A stretch of DNA of 64,000 nt from contig JAPPNK010000026.1 in the NCBI GenBank assembly GCA_028818695.1, forward strand, positions 62,001 through 126,000. Reading direction: 5' to 3'. Made by a program: the position numbers and the translations under genes. A model generated the notes under the pieces. The model was not told the DNA's origin. It saw nothing but the letters and a program-made list of their open reading frames with translations, and ran no database searches. Position 1 is the stretch's first letter. Each line of letters begins with the position of its first letter. The stretch is from Candidatus Poribacteria bacterium. Lineage in GTDB: Bacteria > Poribacteria > WGA-4E > GCA-2687025. Shown here in pieces: positions 50,579 through 60,500 of this stretch.

Positions 50579-52300
50579 ATGGACTTGCGCAAGCAGCTCA
50601 TCACCGCGCTGGGGTTGGCGGCAATCCTGGCGGTTCTTGCGGCAGCTTATCTGTTTCTGAACGGAAACGGAGACGAGAACAGCCGCGAACTGACGCCGCT
50701 CGGCGACGCATACGGAATCGCTCTCGCCGACATTCAGAAGGCGCAGTTTCGATACGCCGACCCGTCCCTGCCCGATATGACGCTGGAGCGGGTCGACGGC
50801 GAATGGCGTCTCACGGAGCCGATACAGGCGCCCGCCGTACAAGAGCGCGCTGAAGCGCTGCTCCGCTTTTTGAAACAGCCCGTCCGCAAGCGCGTTCAGG
50901 GCGACATGTCCGAATTCGGGCTGACGGAGCCGACCGCCTCGGCAACGCTTCATACGCCGTCCAAAACGTTCTCCTTTCTGTTTGGGCGAAAAAGCGTCAG
51001 CTACGGAATGTATGTGAAAGAAAAGAGCGAGAGCGAAGCCTTCATCATGGAGGCGTTTCTCATAGACGATATACTCGCCTCGCCGTCCGATGTGCGCGAC
51101 CGCAGGCTCATGCAGTTCTCGTCCGACAAGGCGGCGCGCGTTCAGATTGAGCGCGGCGGCAAGCCTGTCGTCTCCATAGAGCGCGCCGACGCGGACGCGG
51201 ACTGGCAGCTTGTTTCGCCGGTCAAGGCGGGGGCTGATCAGGCGGCTGTTCAGCGTTTTCTGGACGCGCTGTTGAGCCTCAACGCCGAGCAGTTTCTTCC
51301 GCCGGTTGAGACGAGTCTGTCCGAGTGGAGCGCGGCGGTCGAAACGTTTGATGGCGCGCGGCGCGTTCTTCATATGGAGCGGAGCGCCGTCGAGGGGCGG
51401 CTTCTTGCGGTGGACGAGAACGGCTATGCGTATGAGGCTGCCGATTCGTTTTTGACGCTGCTGCCAAAAGAGGCGTTTGCGTGGCGGGAGAAGCGCGTCG
51501 CCGACTTTCAGCGCACCGAGACGACGCGCGTCGACGTGGAGAATCGATACGGCGCGTTTGCGCTGGAGCGTCCGTCGACGGCCGGCAACGAATGGCGCAT
51601 CGTTCAACCAGCGGAGCGCCCGGCGGACGGCGGGCAGATGAGCGATCTGCTGTTTCAGCTCGATTCGGCGCAGGCGCTGCGCATCTTGAGCGAGGACGGA
51701 AAGGACGCGGCGGCATACGGCTTCAACCGCCCCCGCGTACGTATACGTTTTAATGGCGGCGCGACCATTGAGATTGGGGCGGCGGTTGAAGGCGGGGCGG
51801 CGGTCCGCTCCTCCAAGTCGCCTCTGATTGGCGCGTATCGGATGGAAGACCTGCGCGGATGGATGGAAGGTCCCGCGGCGTTCCGAAGCAAGCGCCTGTT
51901 CGATCATGAAACAAGCGATGCGAAGCGCATTGAGATCGACAACGGGGGCGAATCGTTCGCCCTGGCGCGGGGAGGCTTTGTGCAGTGGCGCATCGAGAAG
52001 CCGTACCCTGAAGCGGCGAACACCGAAGCGGTTGAACAGATCAACATCGGGCTGCGCGATCTGCGCGCCGCGCGGTTTTATTCGGAGCCGCCGCCCGTTT
52101 CAAAGACGGGCTTAGACCGCCCGCGCCTGACCGCCGCGTTGACGCTTAAGAACGGGCGCAGGATCAAGCTGCTTTTTGGAAAGGAGGCGCCGGACGGCGT
52201 TTACGCGCGAATGGAGGGGGACGCGGACGTTTTTGCCGCGCCGAAGGAGGCGTTTGAGCTGCTGAACGCAAGCCTGGACGATCTGCGCGCGAAGCGGTGA
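50579..52300 (+). CDS. DUF4340-domain membrane-anchored protein
   Basis: A 573-residue protein. One N-terminal membrane segment (L-I-T-A-L-G-L-A-A-I-L-A-V-L-A-A-A-Y-L-F) is followed by repeated DUF4340-type units. Each includes a L-E-R-V-D-G-E-W-R-L-T-E-P-like stretch, then F-G-L-T-E-P-T-A-S-A-T-L; similar elements recur at about residues 180, 320 and 450. DUF4340 proteins often accompany gliding or ABC-type GldG modules, but none is here. It follows lon by 18 bp and overlaps the SAM hydrolase gene by GTGA. Confidence 0.8.
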   Translation: MDLRKQLITALGLAAILAVLAAAYLFLNGNGDENSRELTPLGDAYGIALADIQKAQFRYADPSLPDMTLERVDGEWRLTEPIQAPAVQERAEALLRFLKQPVRKRVQGDMSEFGLTEPTASATLHTPSKTFSFLFGRKSVSYGMYVKEKSESEAFIMEAFLIDDILASPSDVRDRRLMQFSSDKAARVQIERGGKPVVSIERADADADWQLVSPVKAGADQAAVQRFLDALLSLNAEQFLPPVETSLSEWSAAVETFDGARRVLHMERSAVEGRLLAVDENGYAYEAADSFLTLLPKEAFAWREKRVADFQRTETTRVDVENRYGAFALERPSTAGNEWRIVQPAERPADGGQMSDLLFQLDSAQALRILSEDGKDAAAYGFNRPRVRIRFNGGATIEIGAAVEGGAAVRSSKSPLIGAYRMEDLRGWMEGPAAFRSKRLFDHETSDAKRIEIDNGGESFALARGGFVQWRIEKPYPEAANTEAVEQINIGLRDLRAARFYSEPPPVSKTGLDRPRLTAALTLKNGRRIKLLFGKEAPDGVYARMEGDADVFAAPKEAFELLNASLDDLRAKR

Positions 52301-53097
52301 AGCCGAACGGAATCGTCGCGCTGCTGACCGATTTTGGCGTTGCCGATCCGTTTGTCGGCGTCATGAAGGGCGTTATTTTGAGCGCGGCGCCAGGGGCGTC
52401 CGTTGTGGACATCGCGCATGGAGTCGCGCCTCAAAATGTGGAGGCGGGGTCTCTTTTTTTGGCGTATTCGGCGCCGTATTTTCCGGTCGGAACGACGATC
52501 GCCGCGGTCGTTGATCCAGGCGTCGGGACGAGTCGGCGCGCTGTCGCCGTGGAGACGGACCGCGGCTGGCGCGTCGCCCCTGACAACGGGCTGCTGACGC
52601 GGCTGCTGCGTTCGGAGAGGCGGCGCGCCGCCGTGGAGCTGACGAACGCGGCAATGCTGCTGCCGAATGTGAGCGAGACCTTTCACGGACGGGACATCTT
52701 CGCGCCGGCGTCGGCTCGGCTGGCGGCAGGCGTTCCGCTTGAACAGATGGGCGAGCCTGTCGACGATCTGGTTGAGCTGCCGATAGATCCGCCTAAGAGG
52801 CGCGGGAGGGTCGTCCATGCGCGCGTTCTGTTTGCGGATCGGTTCGGCAACCTGACAACGAATCTGTCGATGGAGGAGGCGCCGGGCGGCGTTGAACAGG
52901 CGTCGCTGGGCGAGATGAATTTTGGAGCGCCGCGCTTTTCGTACGGATATGCGGAGCAGGGCGCGCCCGTGTGCGTCTGGAACAGCTTCGGGCTGCTTGA
53001 GCTGGCGCTGAACGGAGGCAATCTAGCGGCGCATATCGGCTGGAGCGGCGGGGAGAGGCGGACGGCGACGGCGGTCTTGGCGTCCGCCTCTCCCTAA
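52297..53097 (+). CDS. SAM hydroxide adenosyltransferase (DUF62 family)
   Basis: A 266-residue protein of the fluorinase/chlorinase superfamily whose common members hydrolyse S-adenosylmethionine to adenosine and methionine. L-L-T-D-F-G-V-A-D-P-F-V-G, V-V-D-P-G-V-G-T-S-R-R and V-A-P-D-N-G-L-L are the family motifs; the second Asp and the Arg-His pattern indicate hydrolase rather than halogenase. The GTG start overlaps the DUF4340 stop. Why SAM turnover is coupled to a surface-type protein is not clear. Confidence 0.88.
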   Translation: MKPNGIVALLTDFGVADPFVGVMKGVILSAAPGASVVDIAHGVAPQNVEAGSLFLAYSAPYFPVGTTIAAVVDPGVGTSRRAVAVETDRGWRVAPDNGLLTRLLRSERRRAAVELTNAAMLLPNVSETFHGRDIFAPASARLAAGVPLEQMGEPVDDLVELPIDPPKRRGRVVHARVLFADRFGNLTTNLSMEEAPGGVEQASLGEMNFGAPRFSYGYAEQGAPVCVWNSFGLLELALNGGNLAAHIGWSGGERRTATAVLASASP

Positions 53098-53105
53098 AGT
53101 CCCCG

Positions 53106-54215
53106 TCACTGAAGCCCAGCCGCCGCCCGAAATTCTGCGTCGTCCCTTACGCCGGCAAACATCGGCATTTCCAGAAAGCGCTCCGCAACCATATCGGGAT
53201 TCTGGTTGATCGAAGTGTTCCGCGCCTTCTTCAGATGATGAAGAGCCTTGCCTCTGTCCTTCTCGCCCGCCAAGACGGCCGCCGCCAGAAAAAGATGCGT
53301 TCCGGCATGGGCGATGTCGCCCGCGTCCTCAACCTCAGTCGCTTTTTCCAAAAAGTAAGCGGCTTTCCGGTACTGCTCTGTCCCAAGAATTATGCAGCAG
53401 CCGATGTCATGGCACGCCCACCAGAGCTGGGAGATGTCGACAGGCTCGCCGGCGCTCCGTTTTTGCAGCTCCGCTTCGATATAGGCGCGCGCCTCCTTCT
53501 CCGTCTCGCTGAATAGATCCCACTCTTCCCGCCGCCCGTAAATGATGAGTCGATTCGAGACGCAAGCCAGCCAGAATTCGAAATAGCCGCTCCAATCGGG
53601 GTCGTCGTTCGCCTGCTCCAGAGCGGCTTGACGGCGCAGCGCGTCGTCCAGCATCCCGTTCGCCCTGCAGACCTCCATCCATGACTGTAAAAAGATGCAG
53701 CGGGCGTTTCGGCTCGCTTCGGGGCTGTTGAGCTCCCGCCCCGCCTCTTCGTAGAGCTGAAGCCACTCGTCCAGCCGCCCTTCCGCCGCCCAGCAAGCCG
53801 CCTGGGAGGTGTCGCTCAGCGCCGTTAGGGCGTAATGATGAGGCGAAGCGGCGCTCGCCCAGCGATATAACCGCTTCATCTCTTCAATCGTCTCCTGATT
53901 GCGTTTCAGCGCGGCGAGCGCGTCCGCCATCTCCCAGTGCGACCAGTACCGCTCGTCAACGTCTAAGTCGCTCTTGAGATAGCGGCGGTGGAGCTGGACG
54001 CGCTTTTCCCATCCGACGCGCCCTTTGTACCCATAGATGTCATGCGCGAGATGCGCCAGCTCGCGGGTGAGCGTTTCCTCCAGTGCCCGCTCGATCTTGT
54101 TGAACGCCTCATTCAACAGTCCGCCGGCGGAGGCGGGGTCTTTTTCATCTTGCGCCAAGAATGCGTCAAACGCGCGGCGCGTCTCTTGGATCGAATCTGC
54201 CGTCGAATTTGTCAT
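53106..54215 (-). CDS. Helical-repeat protein, paralogue 1
   Basis: A 369-residue protein of TPR-like helical hairpins. The N-terminus shares F-D-A-F-x-A-Q-x-x-K-D-P and T-L-T-R-E-L-A-H-L-A-H-x-x-Y-G-Y-K-G with the gene at 56347, and both end A-E-F-R-A-A-A-G-L. A-C-H-D-I-G-C-C occurs in the middle. No signal peptide. The start at 54215 follows AAGGAG. The two paralogues, on the same strand, flank a cluster of TPR and toxin-like genes on the opposite strand. Function unknown. Confidence 0.65.
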   Translation of the reverse strand: MTNSTADSIQETRRAFDAFLAQDEKDPASAGGLLNEAFNKIERALEETLTRELAHLAHDIYGYKGRVGWEKRVQLHRRYLKSDLDVDERYWSHWEMADALAALKRNQETIEEMKRLYRWASAASPHHYALTALSDTSQAACWAAEGRLDEWLQLYEEAGRELNSPEASRNARCIFLQSWMEVCRANGMLDDALRRQAALEQANDDPDWSGYFEFWLACVSNRLIIYGRREEWDLFSETEKEARAYIEAELQKRSAGEPVDISQLWWACHDIGCCIILGTEQYRKAAYFLEKATEVEDAGDIAHAGTHLFLAAAVLAGEKDRGKALHHLKKARNTSINQNPDMVAERFLEMPMFAGVRDDAEFRAAAGLQ

Positions 54216-54302
54216 GGGAAGGTCTCCTTGCATGCTGCGGTTTCAAGTTGAAGCGACCGACGTGTGATTAATACACCGCGCGCCTTCGCGTCGGCAAACA
54301 GC

Positions 54303-54468
54303 CGACCTCATGCGTAAAGTTGGGACATTTGAAACGAATGATCGCTCTATTGATGGAAAAAGGCGCCGCCAACCAGGCCGTCATTCCCGCGCAAGCGGGA
54401 ATCCAGAGGCGCCGCAGAAACCGTCCGCGTTCGCCAGGCGGAATGTCCCAACTAAAGCGCTAAGATCA
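54303..54468 (-). mobile_element. Family A MITE, complete copy
   Basis: It runs from CGACCTCATGCGTAAAGTTG to CCCAACTAAAGCGCTAAGATCA, with core ATTCCCGCGCAAGCGGGAAT. A clear target duplication was not found. Confidence 0.8.
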
Positions 54469-54478
54469 GAAACGCCGC

Positions 54479-54506
54479 TTGACAGCGTCCTGCGGCGCGG
54501 TATAAA
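54479..54506 (+). promoter_or_regulatory. Promoter of the TPR/toxin unit
   Basis: A perfect TTGACA (54479-54484), 16-bp spacer and TATAAA (54501-54506). The downstream leader (gcattggcggagagcgatc) is duplicated before the paralogous gene at 55763. Confidence 0.75.
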
Positions 54507-54535
54507 CTTCAGAGACGCATTGGCGGAGAGCGATC

Positions 54536-55366
54536 ATGCCGTATTTAAGAGGATCGGAAGGCGATTTGTTTTCGGCGAACTGGGGCGAACTGCCGGCGGC
54601 AGCATTGGAGTCTGAAGCTTTGATGCAAAAGAGCTCGTCGTCAGAAGTTAGCGATAGAGGCGCGGAGCTTGTAGCGGAGTTGAACAGCGCAGGGGCTGCC
54701 CTTGAGCAGGCTCAAGCGGCGCATATGGACGCAGTAGAACGCGGCGTTCATCCAAAAGCTGCCCGGCCGCCGCTCATGAAGGCGGCTGAGCGTTACGCCT
54801 CGGCGATTCGTCTGCTGAAGCGGCTCGATTTCGGAAAAGAGGCGGACGCCCTGTTGGCATCTTATTACATATCCCGCGGCATGATCGTGTTGACGCTGAA
54901 CATAATAGAGCGCGAAATGAAGGAGCGCAGCCCTGTCCATCTTAATAGGGCGATTGACGACTTTCTTAAGTCAGCGAAATTGAACCCCGACGCCAGGACC
55001 TACCTGCGCCTGGGCGAAGCATATGCGCTGGAGGGCGATCTGGACGCCGCGATTGAGAGCCTTGAAAAAGCGACGCGGTTAGATTTCGATTGCGCGGAGG
55101 CGTACCTTTTAAAGGGCCTCATCCACCAAGAAAGAGGCGAAGCGGAAGACGCCCACGAAGGTATCTACTACGCGATTGCGATCAACCCTGACCTTTACAG
55201 AGAAGAATTTGAGCCGATCATGCAGGCGGAAAGGGAGTCGGAAGCGATATGGGACGAGCTGCTGAGCCGGCCCGAAGCGCAGGAGATGCTGCAAGAATGG
55301 GCGGAAGAGGCGCGGGAAGCATATCGCGCAGGCAAAACGACGCCGATCGTTTTTGAAGACGAGTGA
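54536..55366 (+). CDS. TPR protein with an antitoxin-like C-terminus
   Basis: A 276-residue protein. Residues about 70-210 are TPR-like: A-R-T-Y-L-R-L-G-E-A-Y-A-L-E-G-D-L-D-A-A-I-E is a textbook repeat. The last 45 residues (W-D-E-L-L-S-R-P-E-A-Q-E-M-L-Q-E-W-A-E-E-A then R-A-G-K-T-T-P-I-V-F) resemble the C-terminal helix and strand of RelB/ParD-type antitoxins. The stop overlaps the start region of a RelE/ParE-like gene. The paralogue at 55763 lacks this tail and has no toxin. I infer that the tail neutralises the toxin, while the TPR part is a sensing or binding module. Confidence 0.6.
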   Translation: MPYLRGSEGDLFSANWGELPAAALESEALMQKSSSSEVSDRGAELVAELNSAGAALEQAQAAHMDAVERGVHPKAARPPLMKAAERYASAIRLLKRLDFGKEADALLASYYISRGMIVLTLNIIEREMKERSPVHLNRAIDDFLKSAKLNPDARTYLRLGEAYALEGDLDAAIESLEKATRLDFDCAEAYLLKGLIHQERGEAEDAHEGIYYAIAINPDLYREEFEPIMQAERESEAIWDELLSRPEAQEMLQEWAEEAREAYRAGKTTPIVFEDE

Positions 55367-55653
55367 TGCGCTCGCGGCGCTGTCCTCGATATTGGAAAGA
55401 ATACAACCGTCTCCAAAAGCAGCTACAAAAGCAAGCCGACAAAGCCCTGCGCCTTTTCAACGCCTACCCAAGCCATAACGGCCTTAACTATAAGTCTGTC
55501 GCGCCAGGTCTATATTCTATACGCATCAATCAGAAGTATAGAATTCTCGGCTTCTTGGAGGGAAGCATCGAAGACGGAGAAATCGTGTGGTTCTGGGTAG
55601 GACCGCATGCTGAGTGCGATAAGCAGATACAGAGATGGAGGCGGTCGAGATAA
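55366..55653 (+). CDS. RelE/ParE-like toxin
   Basis: A 95-residue basic protein. L-Y-S-I-R-I-N-Q-K-Y-R-I-L-G-F-L-E-G and I-V-W-F-W-V-G-P-H-A-E-C-D-K match the strand-loop core of ParE/RelE-type toxins (usual Y-R-x-L-G-x-x-x-x-x-x-I-V-W-x-W-I-G). The ATG overlaps the upstream stop (TGATG); a GTG at 55363 is an alternative. Members cut mRNA on the ribosome or inhibit gyrase; which is unknown. Coupling to the TPR/antitoxin-like gene fits a type II toxin-antitoxin order (antitoxin first). Confidence 0.65.
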   Translation: MRSRRCPRYWKEYNRLQKQLQKQADKALRLFNAYPSHNGLNYKSVAPGLYSIRINQKYRILGFLEGSIEDGEIVWFWVGPHAECDKQIQRWRRSR

Positions 55654-55707
55654 GTCTTTCCCAAAAGCCTTTCTTAGCGTCGCTAAGACGCTGTCGGCAA
55701 GCGGCGC

Positions 55708-55734
55708 TTGACATGCCCAGAGGCGCGGTATAGA
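55708..55734 (+). promoter_or_regulatory. Promoter of the second TPR gene
   Basis: TTGACA (55708-55713), 15-bp spacer, TATAGA (55729-55734). It and its leader resemble the promoter at 54479. Confidence 0.6.
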
Positions 55735-55762
55735 CTCATACACGCATTGGCGGAGAGCGATC

Positions 55763-56296
55763 ATGCGGTATCTAAAGAAGCCGGAAGGCCGCTACGACTT
55801 CTCAGCGGTTGAAAGGGAATTGGAAGGCGCGGACGCCGCCCTTGAGACAGCGGACGCGGAGATCGACAACGCAGACAAGCGCGGCGCCAGGCGCGCGCTC
55901 ATGAAGGCGGTGGAGCATCTGAACGCGGCGGTGGAGCTGTCGGTTCAGCTCGACTTTGGCAAAGAAGCGGACGGCGTGCTGGCGCGGCTTTACTACTGCC
56001 GCGGCCATGCTGCGGCTTTACTGAACAAATTAGAGCGCGGCTCGGTCAACATGACTAGGGCGATTGCGGACCTCGTCAAATCGGCGGAGCTGAAGCCCAA
56101 CGCCAGGACCTACCTGCGCTTGGGCGAAGTGTATGCGCTGGCGGACAACCTGGACGCCGCGCTTGACAGCTTTGAAAAAGCGATCCGCCTAGACTTCAAT
56201 TGCGCGGAGGCGCATATTTTAGCAAAACTCATCCGCGAAAAGAGAGGCGAAACGGAAGACCCCTACGAAGACATCGAGGAGCCGATCGTCTTTTAG
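55763..56296 (+). CDS. TPR protein, shortened paralogue
   Basis: A 177-residue paralogue of the protein at 54536, sharing the leader, the D-F-G-K-E-A-D-G-V-L-A segment and A-R-T-Y-L-R-L-G-E-V-Y-A-L. It lacks the last 80 residues, keeping only a short acidic end that re-converges on P-I-V-F. No toxin gene follows. It could be a loose competitor or a relic of tandem duplication. Confidence 0.6.
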   Translation: MRYLKKPEGRYDFSAVERELEGADAALETADAEIDNADKRGARRALMKAVEHLNAAVELSVQLDFGKEADGVLARLYYCRGHAAALLNKLERGSVNMTRAIADLVKSAELKPNARTYLRLGEVYALADNLDAALDSFEKAIRLDFNCAEAHILAKLIREKRGETEDPYEDIEEPIVF

Positions 56297-56346
56297 AACG
56301 ATGCGCATCAGGCGGAGATAAGCCTATTCCCAAAGCCTTCCCCGCC

Positions 56347-57429
56347 TCATTCAAGCCCCGCCGCCGCCCGAAACTCCGCGTCCTTCCTCACATTCTTAAA
56401 CGCATATTCGTTTAAGAAATTCCGGCCGATCATGCCGCGGTTCGTGTTGAGCGTGAAATCGGTCGCCCTTTTCAGATGACGGAGCGTCTTCTCCTTGTCC
56501 TTCTCGCCCGCCCAGACGGCCGCCGAGAGAAAAAAGTGCGTATGAGCGTCGCTGTCTTCAACCAGTATCGCTTTTTCCAGAAACTCTGCCGCCTCATGAA
56601 ACCGCCCCGACCAAAGCATGCAGCAGCCGATGTTATGACACGCCCAGCGCAGCTGAAAAATGTTGATGCTCTTCCCGCCGTCTCGTTTCTCCAGCTGCGC
56701 GTCGATATACGCCCGCGCCTCTTCCGCCGCCGCGTTAAATACCGCTTCATCCCGTCCCCAGTGGATCAGCAGGCGGTTCTCGATTCCCGCCAGCCAGAAG
56801 CGGAAATGGCCGCTCCAATCAGGGTCGTCGTTCGCTTGCTCCATAGCGTCCAGATAACGCAGCGCGCCGTCCGTATCTCCGCCAAACCCCCGGGATACTT
56901 CCATACCCGCCTGTAAAAAACTGCAGCGCCGATATCGGCTCACTTCGGGGCTGTCGAGAATCTGCGCCGCCTCTTCGTAGAGCTGAAACCATTCGTCCAG
57001 CCGCCGTTCCGCCTTCCAGCAGCGCGCCTGCGTTGTGTCGTCCAGCGCTTTCAGGGCAAACTCATGCGGCGACACTTTCCGCGCCCATCGGTAAAGCCGC
57101 TCCTGTTCCTCAACCGTCTCCTTGCTTCGCCGCAGGACGGCGAGCGCGTCCACCATCTCCCACCAGGACCAGAACCGTTCCTTGTCGTCTAGGTCTCCCT
57201 CCAAATACCGCCGATGCAGCTGAACGCGCTTTGCCCAGCCCAGCTTTCCTTTGTAGCCGTAAACCTTGTGAGCGAGATGCGCCAGCTCGCGCGTCAGCGT
57301 TCCCTCCAGCGCCGTCTCGACCTGATCATAAGCCTCGTTCAGCAGATTGTCGCCGGAGGTTGGGTCTTTTCGCGCCTGCGCTGTAAACGCATCGAAGGCG
57401 CGGCGTATCTCTTGGAGCGGGTCTGTCAT
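56347..57429 (-). CDS. Helical-repeat protein, paralogue 2
   Basis: A 360-residue paralogue of 53106-54215: F-D-A-F-T-A-Q-A-R-K-D-P, E-L-A-H-L-A-H-K-V-Y-G-Y-K-G-K-L-G-W, A-C-H-N-I-G-C-C and terminal A-E-F-R-A-A-A-G-L-E are shared. Start 57429 follows AGGAG. With its partner it brackets the TPR/toxin genes, giving a nested paralogue layout. Function unknown. Confidence 0.65.
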   Translation of the reverse strand: MTDPLQEIRRAFDAFTAQARKDPTSGDNLLNEAYDQVETALEGTLTRELAHLAHKVYGYKGKLGWAKRVQLHRRYLEGDLDDKERFWSWWEMVDALAVLRRSKETVEEQERLYRWARKVSPHEFALKALDDTTQARCWKAERRLDEWFQLYEEAAQILDSPEVSRYRRCSFLQAGMEVSRGFGGDTDGALRYLDAMEQANDDPDWSGHFRFWLAGIENRLLIHWGRDEAVFNAAAEEARAYIDAQLEKRDGGKSINIFQLRWACHNIGCCMLWSGRFHEAAEFLEKAILVEDSDAHTHFFLSAAVWAGEKDKEKTLRHLKRATDFTLNTNRGMIGRNFLNEYAFKNVRKDAEFRAAAGLE

Positions 57430-57502
57430 GGGGGGTCTCCTGTTGAAATTTGGGACTGCCGCATGATACACCATGCGCCTTCGAATCGGCAAACGCGGCG
57501 CT

Positions 57503-57531
57503 TACAATGGGGCGCTGTTTCGGATATGATA
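57503..57531 (+). promoter_or_regulatory. Promoter of the tricorn gene
   Basis: TTACAA (57503-57508), 17-bp spacer, TATGAT (57526-57531), 38 bp before the start. Confidence 0.55.
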
Positions 57532-57569
57532 GAAAAGGCATATTGTTTCAATCGTAAGGAGCCTTTTGC

Positions 57570-60500
57570 ATGGCAGGTTATTACCGCTCACCCGCGTTGT
57601 TTGGCGACGATGTCACCTTTGTTTGCGAAGACGATCTATGGATCGTGCCGGTCGGCGGAGGAATTCCGCGCCGCTTGACATCCAACTTAGGGCCTGTTTC
57701 GTGGCCGCGCGTCTCGCCGGACGGAACGCAAACCGCGTTTATCGCGCGGGAAGAAGGGCCGAGCGAAGTATACATCATGCCGTCCCTCGGCGGAGAGGCG
57801 AAGCGGCTCACCTACCAGGCAGGCAACGCCGCAACCGCCGCATGGAACCCAGAAGGCGAGATCGTTTACTCCTCCAACGCGCATGGTCCCTACGCCCATG
57901 TCCAAGAGCTTTGGACCGTCTCGCCGGAGGGAGACTTGCCGAAAAAACTGCCCTACGGACCCGCCGCCCGCATCGCCTACGGACCGGACGGACAGGTCGT
58001 ACTCGGACGCCATGCCGGACGCGACCCGTCATGGTGGAAACGGTACCGCGGCGGAACCGCCGGACAGCTCTGGATCGACGCGGACGGAGACGGCGTCTTT
58101 GAACGGCTCAACCCTGTCGACGCGAACTACACCGCTCCGATGTGGATCGACGGGCGCGTCTATTTCATCGCCGACCATGAGGGGTTCGGCAACATCTACT
58201 CCTGCCTGCCGAACAGCGAAGACCTGCGCCGGCATACCGACCATGAAACGTACTACGCCCGCGCGGCGTCCCGCCATGAAAACCGCATCGTGTACCACGC
58301 CGGCGCCGATCTGTTCTTTTTAGACCTGAACGACGGCAAAAACCGCAAAATCGAGATCGACTACCGCAGCCCGTTCATACAGCGGCAGCGCAAGTTTGTG
58401 AACGCGTCCCAGTATCTGCATGGGCATGCGCTGCATCCGGACGGGCATGCGGTCGCCGTCGCGGCGCGGGGAAAGCTGTTTTCGATGGCGAACTGGGAGG
58501 GCGCCGTCGCGCAGCACGGCGAGCGGGACAGCGCGCCCTTTGCGGCGCGGCGCCGACTCGCGGGATGGCTGAACGACGGCAAGCGCATCGCCGCGGTCTC
58601 GGACGCGGGCGGCGAGGAGACGATTGAAATACATGCCGCAGACGGCAAATCGGAGCCTGTGCGCCTGGAGGGGCTGGACATCGGGCGGCCGAACCGTCTC
58701 GAAGTGTCGCCCAAAAAAGACCAGCTCCTGCTGACGAACAACCGCTTTGAGCTGCTGCTCATCGATCTGGAAGAAAAGACGCTGAAGGTACTCGATAAGA
58801 GCGAATACCGCGGCGTCGGCGGAGCGGTCTGGTCGCCGGACGGGCGCTGGATCGCCTACGGGTTCGCCGCCACCCGCCAGACCGCCTCCATCAAGATCGT
58901 CGATGTCGAGACGGGCGAGGCGCGCGTCGTCACCCACCGCGAGTTCATAGACGGCTCGCCCGGCTGGGACCCTGACGGCAAGTATCTTTACTTCATCTCC
59001 AATCGGGAGTTCAACCCGATCTATAATGAGCGTCATTTTGGACTCACTTTTTTGAAAACGATGCGTCCGTATCTGCTGACATTGAAGGCGGACGAGCTGA
59101 ACCCGTTCATCCCGCAGCCGCGCCCGATCGACAAGAAGGACGAGAAGAAAAAGAAGGACGGCAAGGAAGAAAACGCGGAAAAGAAGGAAGGAAACGGGAA
59201 CGAATCGGAAAACAGCGAAAAAACGGATGAAAAAGCCGAGGAGAGCGGCGAGAAAAAAGAAAAGAAAAAGGACGAGAAGAAAGAGAAGCGCATCGAGATC
59301 GACTTTGAGGGCATTGAACGGCGGACGATCGCGTTTCCGTTCCCTGCCGGCGTGTACTCGCAGATCGACGGGATTGAAGGAAAAGCGCTCATTGTGTCGC
59401 GCCCGTCGCCGGGGGGCGGTTCCGGAATCGAGATGCATTCATACGAATTTAAAAACCAGAAAAAAGAGGTTCTGGTGAAGGGCTTGGACGGGTTCAGCCT
59501 GTCGCGCGACCGCAAGACGCTCTCCTACCGTTCCGGCAACCGAATCCGCGTCGTCAAGGCGGGAGCGAAACCGGGCGACGGCGGCGGAACGAACCGCGCC
59601 GAGGGCTGGATCGACCTGAATCGCGTCAAACCCTCCGTCGTTCCTCTTCACGAATGGCGGCAGATGTACCGCGAGGCGTGGCGGCTCCAGCGCGACCATT
59701 TCTGGACGGACGACATGTCCGGCGTCGACTGGGAGCGCGTCTATGAGCGGTATCTGCCGATGCTGGAGCGCGTCGGAACGCGAACCGAGTTTGCCGATCT
59801 CATGTGGGAGATGCAGGGCGAGCTGGGGACGTCGCATGCGTATGAGATGGGCGGCGATTACCGTTCGCATCCGGACTACGGGCAGGGCTTTCTCGGCGCC
59901 GACTTTGAGCGGGTTGAAAACGGGTTTGCCGTGCGGCGCATCGTGGAGGGGGACTCCTGGAGCGACGGCTCCGATTCGCCGTTGAGCCGCGCGGGCGCGA
60001 AGATCAAGCCGGGGGATGTGATCGCGTCGGTTGCGGGCTTGCCGGCTGCGGAGCTGTCGTCGCCGAGCGAGGCGCTGGTGAACCTCGCCGGACAGGAGAC
60101 GGAGCTGGTCGTCCGCGGCGAAGACGGCAACGAGCGCGTCGTCGTCGTGAAGCCGATCGGTTCCGAAGCGGGCGCGCGTTACCGCGAATGGGTCGTCCAA
60201 AACCGCCGATATGTCCATGAGCGGACGGACGGGCAGGTCGGGTATGTCCATATACCGGACATGGGCGTGCGCGGATACGCCGAGTTTCACAGGGCGTATC
60301 TCGCGGAGCTGGACTTCCCGGCGCTCATTGTGGATGTGCGGCACAACCGCGGCGGACATGTGTCGCAGCTGCTGCTGGAGAAGCTGGCGCGGAAGCGCAT
60401 CGGATACACGCAGCCGCGGTACGGCGAAGCGCGGCCGTACCCAGGCGACTCGGTGCTGGGACCGATGGCAGCCCTGACAGATGAAAACGCCGGCTCGGAC

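Noticed and set aside
47624-51907. A 1427-codon open frame on the minus strand opposite lon and the DUF4340 gene
   Set aside because: It is the antisense of well-supported genes in GC-rich DNA. Its translation is Arg/His-rich without domains, and it would span two unrelated genes.
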